This document shows, piece after piece, positions 1 to 11,742 of a stretch of 64,000 bases of DNA. The stretch is taken from the NCBI GenBank assembly GCA_902702965.1, contig CACRXP010000619.1:157591-221590 (forward strand). Direction: 5' to 3'. The translations under genes and the position numbers were made by a program. Origin of the DNA: Spirometra erinaceieuropaei (Eukaryota > Platyhelminthes > Cestoda > Diphyllobothriidea > Diphyllobothriidae). The stretch's first letter is position 1. Each line of letters starts with the position of its first letter. Below the pieces are notes generated by a model that saw only the letters and a list, made by a program, of their open reading frames with translations, was not told the DNA's origin and ran no database searches.

Positions 1-391
1 CCTCTCACACCCCCCGTCACTCCGCGCATGACTGACTGCTGCTCCACGTGTTACAGTTTCCATCATGCGCGACAGGTTTTCACTGTAACCTGAATTCGCT
101 TGCTCAGAGATGACTTCAATCAACCTTTATTCCTCGCAATGCGCATCAACATATCAAACCAACAGCCGTGTTTGATTTTTCCTATCGCGTTTCGTACCTC
201 AAGGTCGCTCCCTATTTGAATAGTTTATCTTGTCTTGTTAAAGCGCAGTCTCTTACACTGCTGGATAGGAGGTCATTAAGTTAAATTCTGCATGTTTCGT
301 CGCTTTTGACTTGTTCATATTCCGCGCTTCGCAATGATGTCTAACAGTGTGTGGTGGTCTACTGGTTTACGGAATGTAAACGTCTCTTATT
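1..391. other. No gene seen at the left edge
   Basis: I see no exon, repeat unit or RNA fold that I can defend here. Short open frames are random. It may be the continuation of the retroelement debris to the right. Confidence 0.5.
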
Positions 392-595
392 TCATGATGA
401 GCAAAGCATAGTATCAAAAGAAGAGTGGGCGTTCACCGGGAGGGGTTTATTTGAGATCCGACGTTTCGGGTAGTGTACCCGTCTACCCATCTTCAGGGAC
501 TGAGAGGTCCTGTGCACAGCACTCCTTATTATGGCGCCCTTTGTCCAATGCGTGATCCGCCAATGCCGCCTGTGTGGCTGCATGCAACCCGCATG

Positions 596-1000
596 TCACC
601 GTGACCTGAATGGACCCGTCGGCCGCGGTGATGACTGACGGACCGATTGTCCCGCGCCGTGACTGTCCCCCGCTAAGAAGGTTCGTAAAGTCAGATAAGG
701 GGGAGGCAAATTGATGTGGCGGTTGACAGAGCGGTCGGTGGACATCCAGGCTTCTTGCACTTGCCTTGCTGTGTGATCGCCGCCCCGGCCCAAAATCTCA
801 ACGGCGTCAAAGTTGAAGATGTGTCCCATTTGCGCGGCATGGGTTGCTACCTCCCCCCTTATCTGACTTTACGAACCTTCTTAGCGGGGGACAGTCACGG
901 CGCGGGACAATCGGGGCCGTCAGTCATCACCGCGGCCGACGGGGGATTGCGCTCCTGCAGGGTTCACAAGTGATGAGCATGGCTGCCCAGGTATCGCCCT
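596..1000 (-). pseudogene. Penelope-like element 3' end, GIY-YIG C-terminus
   Basis: The minus strand encodes GHIFNFDAVEILGRG, a short spacer, then EAWMSTDRSVNRHINLPPPY. This is the C-terminal part of the GIY-YIG endonuclease tail that ends Penelope-like (PLE) polyproteins. The GIY and YIG residues themselves are not present. The fragment sits between two near-identical inverted arms (616-706 and 851-943). The reverse transcriptase is absent. It is a dead fragment. Confidence 0.75.
616..943. repeat. Inverted repeat, ~92-bp arms, around a PLE tail
   Basis: Bases 616-706 are the reverse complement of 851-943 apart from one extra C and about two substitutions. Each arm includes a run of C, the segment cttagcgggggacagtcacg, and a GC-rich end. 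The spacer of about 145 bp is the GIY-YIG C-terminus. High identity suggests a recent origin or gene conversion. Confidence 0.9.
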
Positions 1001-1394
1001 CGTCTTTCTGACCCGTTGTTGTGATGTTGATGTTCAAAAATTCTGGTCAGTGCGTCTTGTGGACAAGAAGGTGCGGCAGTACGCCTAGGTGTCAGTCCTG
1101 CCGTGCCAGCCACCTGCGCCCTCTCCCGCCCCCCCCGATCTTATTGTCTATGTCCTGACACTGAGTTCAGATGGGAGATGAAGGAGAGTACGCGAGCCAT
1201 TCTGCCTGCTTAACTTTGTAATACAGCACGCAGTGAAAATCGTCGGGAACGATGGTCGAACTCTCACTTGAATATGCAACGAATGGAACAGAATATGCGC
1301 ATTCCAGGTTCTTGTTTAAAAGAAGACGAAGGCACGATCACTGGGACGGTAGATTTATTGGCCTTAGCTTTCGAACTCGAACTGGAGTTCAGCA

Positions 1395-1989
1395 TCAGAC
1401 ACTGCTAGAGTGCAGCAACGCGTGAATATTTATATCGTTGTGTCCTGAGGGAAGGGGGACTACGTCCGTGGCGAGATCTGGTTTGTCCCGCCTGATCCAC
1501 AATGGTCCCCGGCGCGGTGACGCCGTGTGTACTTCGCGGCGATGTGAGCTGCGCCACCTGGCTGTGTGGGCGGAGCGCGTGATAACATGCAGGCACATTA
1601 ATGTGTCTGTTGATAGAGTTGGCGTCTGACACCCAAGCCTCCAACAGTTCTCACCCCGTCTTGTTGCCGGCTCGCGCCAATATCAGCGTGTTGGCGAAGT
1701 CGAACTCATGGCCTTCCTCCAGCGTGAGATAGTGGATAGTTGATAGTTGATCGCCTTTCCGAACGGCCCGTTTGAGTTCAAGTATTTGCGAGCTGGGACG
1801 TCGTTTTGTTTGGCCTGTGTAGTGGCATGGGCTGATATGGCACGGGATTTGATGGAGTACGCCCGACTGCTCGCCTACGTTCAGCCGATCCTTCTTTTTG
1901 GCTATTAAAACCCACCAGACTAGGCATACCCCACCAACCACGGGCACCATTTCGACGCCGTCTGATGCAACCTTAGAACCTATTGCCAT
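1395..1989 (-). pseudogene. PLE GIY-YIG endonuclease fragment
   Basis: Two overlapping minus-strand frames together read as the PLE endonuclease tail. The segments are CHYTGQTKRRPSSQILELK, RAVRKGDQLSTIHYLTLEE and GHEFDFANTLILARAGNKTG; after a frame change VSDANSINRHINVPACYHAL follows. The CHYTGQT segment corresponds to the YIG half of GIY-YIG. A frameshift near 1650 breaks it. The reverse transcriptase part is missing. Confidence 0.75.
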
Positions 1990-2030
1990 TCGCTGAAACC
2001 TTAGAAGTCATCGACAAAATAAATCGCAAT

Positions 2031-2560
2031 GACGGCGACTGCAACTATGTGGGAGAAAACAGGTGAAAATTGCAGACTCGCCTATAAGAGCACAAATGGG
2101 CCACTCGGAGGTTAAACCAAAAATCTCAACTAGCAACACACGTTGGAGAAACTGGGCATACTTTCGATCTACAGAGAGCTACCATCTTAGGCCGGGGCAG
2201 CGTTAAATCAGAGCGGATTACTCTTGAGACGCGGTTCTCCGATGCCAACTCCATCAACAGGCATCTGGACCTTCCTGCAGCTTTCAAAATCCTACGTCAT
2301 CAGAATCGTAGATCTCAGGACAAACACACCATCGGCCATACGGAGACAGCCCGACGACAATTTTACTCGGTGAAGAAGAACAGGAGCCGCCACACCGACC
2401 ACCCGACATTGGTTCAATCACTTCCTCCCGACGGAGTGGTGACTCACAAAGCACGCAGACAAAACTCCAGTCAACCATCCCCCGAGAGGCCGAGGCAGCG
2501 AGAGGCGAGAAAAAATCGATCAGCACGAGGTCGACCAACGGGACACGCCAACTGGGATCT
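2031..2560 (+). pseudogene. PLE 3' end in the opposite orientation
   Basis: The plus strand reads CNYVGEN, then QTRL, WATRRLNQKSQLATHVGE and GHTFDLQRATILGRG, followed by SDANSINRHLDLPAAFKIL. This is a GIY-YIG tail interrupted by stops. The following ~250 bp (2290-2540) is the 3' flank of the same element. It also occurs, inverted, at 53690-53890, where the opposite-strand frames share phrases such as FVCVxCES. It lies head-on to the minus-strand fragments on either side. Confidence 0.75.
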
Positions 2561-2725
2561 CTGCTCGATTAAGCGCATTATACGCATTTGGCACAGGAAA
2601 GTGCAACCTGACTATTCACCCTGCAGCTGCTAACCTTCGAAGCCGCGATCCTCAGTATAATATGCTGGTGCCGAAAGAGGGGAATTTAGTTACGTGAGGA
2701 GGAAGCTGATTTATCTCAGGGAAGA

Positions 2726-2750
2726 TCTCTCTCTCTCTCTCTTTCTCTCT
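2726..2750 (+). repeat. TC microsatellite
   Basis: A run of TC dinucleotides of about 25 bp with one interruption. A shorter similar CT run lies at 9403-9420. Confidence 0.9.
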
Positions 2751-3686
2751 ACATTAGCGGATTTTATAAAAATGGCTGTTCTCGCATTAATACCCTGTGT
2801 ACAACCTCACACCCCCCGCAGTCAGATTGCATTACATACTTTCCGTGTGATTGATGTGTCGTGCCATGCTAACAGTGGATATGTGTGAGCGCGTGTGACT
2901 GAATATACTCATTCTCAGCCTAAACTTCACAGTGCAGCGACTTGAAATAGGGATGCCTTGGCCATAGTATATGCACTTAGACCCGAATAAATTCATGTGG
3001 TGTTTTAATGTTTTGGATCAGTGTAGGCAGAAAAAAGGTGTGTAGGGGGAGTTGACAGGGAGCCTAGGTACTGGTCATCTGGCAGGAGTTTGATAGATAC
3101 GCAGGTGGTCAAGAAGGCCGACGCGTGATTTGAGTGACTGCAGTCGCTGTGTAGAAATGTTTGAATTGTGGGTTACTTAAATGGGCAGCCTTCGAGTTCT
3201 GCCACCTTATTCGTTGCCGTATGATCCAAGATGCCCTTCGAGGAGCAGAAACTATGTTACAGTGAGGGAGGAGGTGTGTTTCATCATGCCGACAGTGGAT
3301 TTCAGCTAAGAATTAGGACAATGTCCATTCCTGGTCCTAAATATCAATAAGTAATATGACTCATGTGGAAGGGTTCCGGCGTTTTCTGTGCTAGTCGTCT
3401 GCATGACACCGAGAACATCTTGGTCTCTTGACATCCCTTGACTTTGAAATTAGTTGCTTCCATTTATACGGCAATAGAATACATTTGCTGATTCTGCGTG
3501 GTGTCTTTACGTACTTTCTGGTTGATTTTTATACATAAGTAATGAAGAAGGGTGGTCGAGCACCGGAACAGTCTGTGCATCGTTCTGAACTTTCAAGCTC
3601 GTGCAAGAGTCCATCGTCAGACAGTAACGACAACAAAACAGGTTTTATTAACCAATCATCGATCGATGGCGCAAAACTGGCGATGA

Positions 3687-4016
3687 CTACGCCAGCGCCA
3701 GATCGAAAAATCGATGGACTGAGTTCTCATACAAAACCCAGGCTTCAATCGCTTTTGTTCCTGTTTTGTTTTTACCGTGAGCGATTATTTTGGTGGCTGC
3801 GAAGTTAAACTCATGACCCATTTCGCAAGGGTTGGCGGCCACTTGTGATAATGCGTTTCCTCGTCGCACCGCCAGCCTGCGTTCGTGTATACGCGATCGA
3901 AGTATGCGTCCAGTCTGGCATTTGTAGCTACAATGACAGTCTAGGCAAAGGATGCGATGCAATAACCCAAATTGCTCTCCGGGTTTTAACCGGCTTTTTA
4001 TCACCTTGCTGCTCAT
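3687..4016 (-). pseudogene. PLE GIY-YIG endonuclease fragment
   Basis: One uninterrupted minus-strand frame of 109 codons covers the endonuclease tail: CSYKCQTGRILRSRIHERRL, AVRRGNALSQVAANP, GHEFNFAATKIIAHGKNKTG and EAWVLYENSVHRFFDL. Compared with the usual CxYVGQTGRR motif, YVGQT has become YKCQT, so the YIG glycine is lost. No upstream reverse transcriptase is seen. An isolated tail relic. Confidence 0.75.
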
Positions 4017-6540
4017 GGTAGGTTTGGGCCGGTGTGCAATTCCACCACCTGGCTATATTCAATTGAAGGACATCTCTCTAAATCTGATTTTCTTCTGTTT
4101 TGTCTGCCAGCATTCGCAGCGGTGACACCATAGTTAAGACGGTTAGTGGCGACTGGAGAGAAGATAACTTAATTAAACTGCGATGCCTTTTGCATCGTCA
4201 ATGCTCCCAGTTTATAGAGGAGCGTATACATGACAACATTTCGATATGTATTCCACTTCGATTAGTAAGCATGTCGTGTCGGTTGATCACTAAGCGATGC
4301 AGCCGGCCGAAGCTGCTATTGGAGATTCGAGTTGCAATATAATCATCAACAATTAGGTCTCATCAAGGCATAATGTGCAAGCAAGGCTCTTCCAACTTGT
4401 ATGAACAAGTTCACTTACTACTGAGTTGTGGTAATTGCCTTTGATGTGCTAACGATCAGTTTGACGAAAATCAGAGAGGACCAATGTTTAATTTTCAGGT
4501 CTTTCGAATCTGGAGTGATGGTCATTTGGTCAGAAATGGCTGTTTAAATTTCTCGTGCCATTGTCGGTACTTCATTTACATTCATGCATCAACGCATTTA
4601 AAAAAACATCCAAGAAAACTTAATTTAAAAAAGGATCCATCCTTTGAGAACGTAATAATGATTATCATGCAAATGTCTTGCATTGACTATCCAACTCGTG
4701 AACATACGTGTGGGTAGTGCATGAAGCCCCCACACGAGTCACGTGGTAGATGCGCTAGGTCAAAACGGGTGCCGTACCGGAACCCGACAGGCTTTATCGG
4801 AATGCGCACCATAAAAAATGCTAACATATCTGGGGTGCGATGACAGATCCCGTTGCCGGTTAAAATTGTGCACATTGAAACCCCTGCTGACGCCAATTTT
4901 CGTTGTTGGTTAAAATCCGGTCATTTACTGTGTAGACCTGGGGGTGCGGGTATAGCGCCAAGATGCGGGCTCCATTATGCAACCGCCTGCACCCTCCATC
5001 GCTTTCTGTTTTCTTGACTCTGTTTTAAAACCGGGCCCAGGCGGGGGAGGAGTGAGCGCGAAAGGTGCTGTGCAAGTCTTCCACTATCATAAACTAATAC
5101 ACGCACAAATCGCCGTCCCTGCACAACCTTGCCATGGGGCACACGGTGGTTGAATTGCTAATTTTTTAAGAATGGCAAAAAATGACTATATGAGTAACCG
5201 AGGCCTGTGGCAGCACGTGTCCATGGTAACCCATCAGCTCGTCGGCATCGTGCGTGTGGCCGCAATTTGTCCCCGAGAAATTCAATAGCATAGACTTACT
5301 GACGCATGCTTAATCTGAGCCCATTTCTTTCGCGCATCCGCGGCCCTTCGTCATCGGAAAGGCGTTAACAACGCAAGTGTGCTTAGTGTACAGACTGTGC
5401 ATGGTCACTTGAAGGAGACGGTCATGCCTCCTCCTCACCACTAGCTACTGTTAATAATGTATGGGTGTAGGCAGATTCCCAAGTTCGTCCACAGTAGGCT
5501 GCATTGCATATAGTGCATGAAATTTGGCGGAAAACTTTCCTTTTATCTAATGCCTCTACTGTCAATACGGTGAATCATACAAACTCCTTTTCGACCGAAA
5601 TATCAAATCTTGTTCTTTGAGTGTGTACAAACTGTGTGAGCTAAGTTACTGTTGCTTTGTCCGATACTCCTAATTAGTAATTTTTAGGAAGGATAACGTC
5701 ATCGGCACACAAAGACTACAGGGAGCATCTTAAAAACACAATATTAAAAGACACTATTTTCTATTTTAAATACCTTTCTCCATCAGAGAAATCGATTATA
5801 GGTCAATTAAAAATACTGTTAACAGAGATCTCCTCGTTAGACACGTAATGATTGATCCGTACGGTAGGATGATCTTAAAGTGCAACCATTTTCGATAAAC
5901 ATTGACATATTGTGTTCCATCAGTTTTCCAATGTATTAGGGCACCTAAAACGGTAAATACCCATCAAAATCAATTTCAGAATTAATCTCAGATTTTAGAA
6001 GAGTAAAATTTTGGTTTTTCTCAAACCAGTTACATTAAAAAATACCCTGTAGCTTGTGAAATTAACTGTTGTTTTCAATTTCAACACTCTAACCTTAGCA
6101 AGAAAGTCAATTTCAGAGGAACCCATGAATGCGCTTTTTGGTTACTCATAACATATGTTGGCAACAGAGAAACGAAAACGTCAACAGTGGCTTAGACGTT
6201 AAAGATAAAATCACTCTAGCGCATATATATTGTAGTATTTTTGCGGAATACAGTGGTAGTCAGTTGAACAAGGAGACTACGTCGGATTTCACCTATATCG
6301 TCCAAGTTGCCAGTTTGAGTCCTCTTAGATCACGCATGAACTGGTTTAAATCTCGAAGGGCGTTGTATGAGTCCTCTCTTGGCACATTTATATGATAAAT
6401 CAGCAAATTAGAAATCTTGTAATTTTGTGCACCGATTAAAGACTCTACTGGTCGCAGGTTTATAAACTATTATGTCCAGATATCTCTTCTGTTTTTAGTT
6501 TTTCACGCATCAAAAAATCCTGATACTAGTTTTCTTGGCT
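4017..6540. other. Non-coding stretch without recognised features
   Basis: I find no chainable exon or known repeat here. A small hairpin with 8-bp arms (cgtgtggg / cccacacg) lies at 4708-4737. The moderately GC-rich block around 4700-5450 looks like old repeat sequence but I cannot assign it. Confidence 0.4.
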
Positions 6541-6564
6541 AGATCGCAGTTGGTAGCCAGACCC

Positions 6565-6925
6565 CGTATTATAGGTGGCTGGGGGGTTTGTTTACTGGGA
6601 CTATTTTGTGGTGCTCCATAATCACATCTGACCCATTTGGCATCCGTTTCACGCTTGAGGTTAGGGTTAGGGTACCGGTTAATAGTATCCGATTTTTGGG
6701 TTAAGGTTATGCCTTTAGGCTTAGGTTTTTGGGTTACGGTTAGGGTTTGAGCGTACGAATAGGTTTCAATATTAAGGTCAGCTTTTTCAGTTACGACTAT
6801 GTCTAAAGGCTGCGGTAACATTTATGATTTCGGTAAGGGTTAGGGTTACCTATAGGGTTAACGGTTAACGTATAAGGTTGGGGTTAGGGTAAGGGTTAAG
6901 ATTAGAATTAGGGTTAAGGTCGCCG
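6565..6925 (+). repeat. Degenerate TTAGGG-like array with a repeat core
   Basis: Between about 6655 and 6920 the plus strand carries many ggttaggg, gggtta and gttaagg units with substitutions. The preceding 6565-6640 segment (containing ggggtttgtttactggga) is shared, inverted, with 36826-36885. The array is interstitial and decayed, not a chromosome end. Confidence 0.8.
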
Positions 6926-8140
6926 TCTCCTTCCCCATTCCTGGCAACCAACTGATCTGAAAGGAGTTTTTTACGCTTTTTCGTTAATGGGTGTTGTGTG
7001 TAGAGGGCTGGCAGGCAGATGTACGCATTTGAGACTGTCTGATGTCAACACTACTCTCTCTTGGTAGTCCCCTTCTTTCACACCGGGAGTGGATGATTTC
7101 CGTCACCAGCTGTAAGGATGATGTTGACTTTTACGTTGCAGCAGAGTTCTAAGAACTCAGGTTTGTATTTTACGCCCGCATATGCGATAAACTTACTGCC
7201 TTGTTTAGAAAATTGTCTTAAATTTCTCACATAAAGATTTTCAACTGTTATTATTCGACTCTAGCTTGATATTTCTGTCAAGGAAAGTTTACTTATAGCA
7301 ACGCGCATGTGATGTTTTCTTTTCAATATATATATACAGTTTATTTATAAATGTTTAGTTCATCTACTAGCGACCGCAGATTGCGGTTTACGCACATAAA
7401 TAACACTCACTAGACTTTGTGCGATAATGGACTTCTTAACTGTCTGTTACATCGGCGTCAGCTTAAAAGGCCCAAATCATCTGGCATTGCGACTTTGAAA
7501 TGATACATGTTTTATGTCGTCTTAAAAATAAAAAAATTGCGAGCAATGTTTGTACGTCCTTAAGGCAAGATTGGCAATTAAAGTAAGTTAGCTAAAAATA
7601 TTTTAGTTTGGAATGGAAGGGACGTTATATACCCATATATGCATATACTTTGAAGGAAATAAATTCTTCGCCAAGGTGACTATGTAGTCCTTAGACGCAA
7701 AGTGTTCAAAAATGCTGAAATTTAAACATGCCTTAAAATTGGTATCGCCCTGTTATATCTTCAGTTGGCCTTCCTTTTGGGATAGCGTTACGATCTGATT
7801 TATCATCTATTTTTCCTATTACTGAAGGTTATTGCATACGGTCTCTTATTTGATGCACAGATTTATGCAGAATTTGCCAAAATGCATAAACTTTAAAGAT
7901 TTGCGTCCTTTTGGATAAAGAGACACCCATAATGTGAGCTTTGTTTTAGGGAAATTTTCTTCCAGGCTCCAGCCTATACAGGTCAAGAAAGGACAAGTGG
8001 GCATGCATAGTTACCTTAAACTGATGTTCATTTTTGCGTGTAGAGACAGATTTTCCCGTTTGATCACTACGCATTTCTAATGCAAATGGTTAAAGTTATC
8101 TTCAGAGCGAGAAAAACTGGTTGCGAATTGCAGTCGTCGA
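6926..8140. other. AT-rich stretch, nothing recognised
   Basis: No coding segment, RNA fold or repeat unit that I can defend. Open frames are short. Confidence 0.4.
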
Positions 8141-8459
8141 TTAATGCGTCAGATGTGTTTGGTACCTCCTCGGGTGTCTTTTATCGAGTTCGGATACATT
8201 CTAAATGTACGCAAATGTTCGCCAGCGTTTGGTTTGGGCGTCCAATCGGAACAATCTAGTTCCTTATCTTTTTCTTTGATTCCCGTTGTCTTACGAAAGA
8301 ATGTTCGAAATATCCAGGAAGCCCATTCTGGGAAGATAAGTCGAAAAAAGCGCAATTGAATTTCACTTGACAACTTTCGTTATCAGAGAAGTGGGTTTCT
8401 GCCTGTTGAGGAATCTGTGCAGAGCACTCCGTTTCGTGAGGAACAAGTTGGTTGCTACC

Positions 8460-9330
8460 TTAATGCAAAAGTACTTCCGCATAAATTTTCTCGCAGCCAA
8501 TGATGTGTGAAAACTCCCTTCATCTGTTGGCAGTATTCCTGGGCAAATTTAAAGTTCGTTTCCGGACATAGGCTCAGGAATTCTAGCAAAGCTGTTGCAG
8601 GGACATTCGTATCGTAGGATTGGAGACGCTCTTTTGCTCTGCCAAATCCAATGGGATGAGTGTGAAGAGAGAGACGATAGTGAAGGATAACGACGGCTCA
8701 TTTTTTGCAGTTTTGAGCCATTATAACTTGCTCAGAATTTCTATCGAGTTCTCGATTGGTGCTTCACATTATATTGGCCAGGGATAAAGCTTTTAGGATA
8801 GACATTTAGAATTAACTGGCACCTACAAACGATACAATTGATCGCAGTGGTACTTCCACTTGTGAACTTTAGGCAGACTGTAGATCTTACCGCTGGCCAG
8901 TTCAGATTACCGCAGGGGTCTGGTAATGTCTCCTGCTATATGCTTCCACCCCAAAACACGTTTTAGCACTTTCTTCTAACCATGACAGCATTCTTTCAAA
9001 TCGCATTTGAGTCTAGTTCTTTGCAGGAGGTATGACAAAGTTCGCGGCCGTCGTTGACTTTTTGTATGCTTTCCTTTCCTTGCGTAATAGTACTAGATAA
9101 GGCCTGTATACTACTACTCCAGATTGTGAAACCTTCATCGTCTGTATGATGTCCTGTTGGCGTGATAGACTCTATTTTCGCAAGAAAGTGCAGGTGCCTC
9201 AAGTTGGAATAATGATATCGCATCCTTTTATAAAGCATACTTTCTTTGTCTATTGAAAAGCTTCTTGCTAACAGGGTTGCGGTATTTGTCGAGCATTTTC
9301 GGTTTTCGTTATCTCTCCACAATATGGTCT
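8460..9330 (-). pseudogene. PLE reverse transcriptase remnant
   Basis: On the minus strand, in shifting frames, the order of Penelope-type reverse transcriptase motifs is preserved: IYSLPKVHKW near 8870, VPLRSIVSFVGAS near 8840, VSLFTLIPLDLAEQ near 8650, and LLEFLSLCPETNFKF...YCQQMKG near 8540. The usual TPMGSPLSG after KG is destroyed, and the YVDD region is not recognisable. The 108-codon frame at 8996-9322 probably belongs to the N-terminal part. Frameshifts and stops show it is inactive. The frames at 8144-8373 may be its continuation but show no clear motif. Confidence 0.7.
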
Positions 9331-9339
9331 TGCACTATT

Positions 9340-9575
9340 GATTATGACAGGGAGCGCTCACCGATCGCGGCACGGAACTCACTCGTCTCTTTTTGCGTTA
9401 GGGCTCTCTCTCTCTCTCAAGCACTGCCATCACGTCATACAGGCAGAAGAGCATTACCGGCAAAGTCAACGGAGTCTGGGGTGGCAATTTATGGTTTATT
9501 AGCCGCCGTCAGAAATGGCTACTCCGGTTTCCTTTATCTTTTTTGGTTATGCTATCATGCCTATCTCGCGCGCCA
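9340..9575. mobile_element. SINE fragments arranged as a palindrome
   Basis: Sequence 9345-9400 (gagcgctcaccgatcgcgg and following) matches the 5' flank of the SINE copies at 44.6 and 51.0 kb in minus orientation. At 9457-9520 the SINE 3' part is in minus orientation and at 9515-9575 in plus orientation, so the two halves meet around gccgccgtcag. This looks like two tail ends fused. Confidence 0.6.
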
Positions 9576-9689
9576 ATGTGAAGCTGTTAGCGGTGTATGG
9601 GAGAGAGGACCCTAACACAAAACAGGACGAGTGGGTTTCGCAGCGCTATCGGTGAGCGTCTTTCTACCATCATATCTACCTGACCGCAA

Positions 9690-9880
9690 CCCACGGAAAA
9701 CAAGCCCGTGGCTTAGTGGCCAGGGACGCTAAACGTCTTACCAAGAGGTCGCGGGATCGAACCCTAGGTGTCTCACACATCGGGGTTAGGTATGATTGGC
9801 TGACGACTGCTGACTAGCCAGAAGTGGCCATTCCGGCCTCCCTAGTCTTTTTCGATAATGCTATTCTGGCTATTGATTAT
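9690..9880 (+). mobile_element. tRNA-derived SINE with hammerhead-like fold
   Basis: A tRNA-like head has an A-box (gtggcttagtggcc, ~9706) and a B-box (gggatcgaaccc, 9753-9764). A body follows in which ctgacga, a short hairpin, gaag and tggccattcc (9795-9838) follow the order of a type I hammerhead ribozyme. The GAAA box is mutated to GAAG in this copy. The 3' part ends near ctattctggctat. The family recurs at 11.4, 17.2, 17.7, 44.5 and 50.9 kb. Confidence 0.75.
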
Positions 9881-10660
9881 CTGCAGCATAATCCTAATAT
9901 ACTTTAGTCATGCCAGGAGGCCAGTTTTTGAATGCACTCTTTTCGGCCATTCGCAAAAGCTGCACTCATTAAAAACGTCTGCTGAGCAGAATGAATTTCG
10001 CCGTTCGACTTTTTGTTTCCTTTTAAATTAAAATATAGTTTATAGAAAACGCAGTCAAAATATGCTTTTTGTGCTTATTTGGTGACAGTTCATACCGTAT
10101 TTAAATTTTGCACTTCGAGAACATGTATCTTTCTGTTTTAAACGCTTGAGATTATAAAGCTCATTTACCACTTTATTATTTGTTAATTCCCCCAATGAAG
10201 CATAAAACATGGTTCACACCCATCGCGAGATTGCATGATATCTACTTGATGAGACAGAGAAATGCATGATAATTTAAAATGGAAAGCGCATGTCTATTAG
10301 ACCGTAAAACCTGAATGCGAATAAAACGGCAAATCAAGCTTAAAACCATTCGGGCATTCAGAAAATTTTAAAATCTAGGTATTTTGTTTCCTAGACCACA
10401 ACATTCGAAGTAGACGTGATTTGTTAACATACGAGCTCGTGCAATGATATGTTTAATCAGTTTTTCCAAAGAATCTAATTTAATCCAGCAAACCTTCGGG
10501 AGTCAATGAAAAAAGTGCTTATGTTTTAAATAATCATTTTTTGTCATATGTAGCCTTTGCAGACTGACAAAGCGAAGTGGATTCAAAATAAGGTATCATG
10601 TTGTGACTAAAATATCTTGATAATATACTGTTTTATAGTCAATGTTACGACCCCAACCAA
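9880..10660. mobile_element. Decayed fold-back element copy
   Basis: The left arm is recognisable at 9890-10080 (ccaggaggccag..., then gtttatagaaaacgc), and the right arm at 10500-10640. Both align with the family defined by the complete copies at 39.0, 51.1 and 58.7 kb. The termini are not clear and divergence is high. Confidence 0.55.
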
Positions 10661-11183
10661 GCGAAAACAAAGTTAAGACTTCCGACCAACATTTCATGAG
10701 ATCAGCCATTAATTGCGTATACATGAAAATATGAATATATACGTATACACGTGTCCAAATTGCACTTACTGATCGGGTTACGAACATGCTCGTCTTTTTG
10801 GTTTTGGGGTTCAATCCGTAGTCCCGAAGGCAGTTAACTAACGGTTCGTAATTTACGAAGAGTGAGATTATCGATAGCATACGTATATAAATACATATAA
10901 GTAGTACCCACAAGGAACTTGAGATTGGAATGGCCAATTATAAGTTACCATCCGCCGCTAATCAGTGATATTCTATCTCTGACTAAATAATCTTGCATTT
11001 GAAGCCGTAGAATTTAGTCGCTGAGTGTCACGTCCTGTGCTCTGTCATTTAATCTAGGTCTTGCTGCATTGGCAATTATAATCGGGAGTTTTAAATGCCG
11101 CAGGAAGTATGCTCAGGGTTCATGCTATGGGGGAGACATTTACAGGAAACAGCATACATCACGCTTGGGATTTAATTTGGGGA

Positions 11184-11215
11184 GCCGAACCCCTACGTAT
11201 TGCACCACTTCACCG
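11184..11215 (+). CDS. Very tentative upstream exon
   Basis: A consensus-like donor (gtaaga at 11216) follows a short frame, PNPYVLHHFT, that leaves one base. Joined to exon 1 this gives an in-frame alanine. The upstream acceptor is poor because no pyrimidine tract is present. Recorded only because exon 1 needs a phase-1 predecessor. Confidence 0.12.
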
Positions 11216-11379
11216 GTAAGAAATCGGAAAAACACTGGTCTTTCAAATGCTACTTATTTTAGAAATTAGATGAAAATTCTTGTGTATACTTATGACATTC
11301 TATTTGAAATATATGTGGTGGAGGAGCGCTCCTTAATCCGGCTGTGGTACATGCTTGTAGCAATCACAATACAGACATG

Positions 11380-11550
11380 TCAACAAGCCCTTGGACTTAG
11401 TGGTTAAAACTTTGGACTAGCTAACGCTGAATAACCAAAAAAGGATTCGGGTTTAAACCTCAGGAGTCTCTTAACCTAGGATTGGGCAACGCTGGCTAAC
11501 GACGACTAATAAGTCACAACAGTCTGTTCTGATTTCTGTTACTTTTGTCA
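11380..11550 (+). mobile_element. tRNA-derived SINE copy
   Basis: A head with A-box-like ttggacttagtggtt and a degenerate B-box (cgggtttaaacctc) is followed by ggctaacgacgactaataagtc. This corresponds to the hammerhead-like part of the family but has lost the CUGA core and the GAAA box. More diverged than the 17.2 and 50.9 kb copies. Confidence 0.65.
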
Positions 11551-11742
11551 AAATCACATTTTATACATATGCACAAGGGGGTTGCGATGCCTAGGAACGG
11601 CCTTTATCCGTCGTCAGTCAGCCACTACTTAACCTCAGATTCGCGTAATCCTAGACGTAAGCTCGGAATCTCTTTTGCTAAGCGCTGTCGGGAATATGAA
11701 AGAGTGCTGTCCTGTAAAGTCCTAGAGGGCCGTTTGGAGGCC

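Noticed and set aside
2290..2300. CTGATGA on the minus strand within a PLE tail
   Set aside because: It belongs to the 3' flank, and no stem or matching GAAA context follows.
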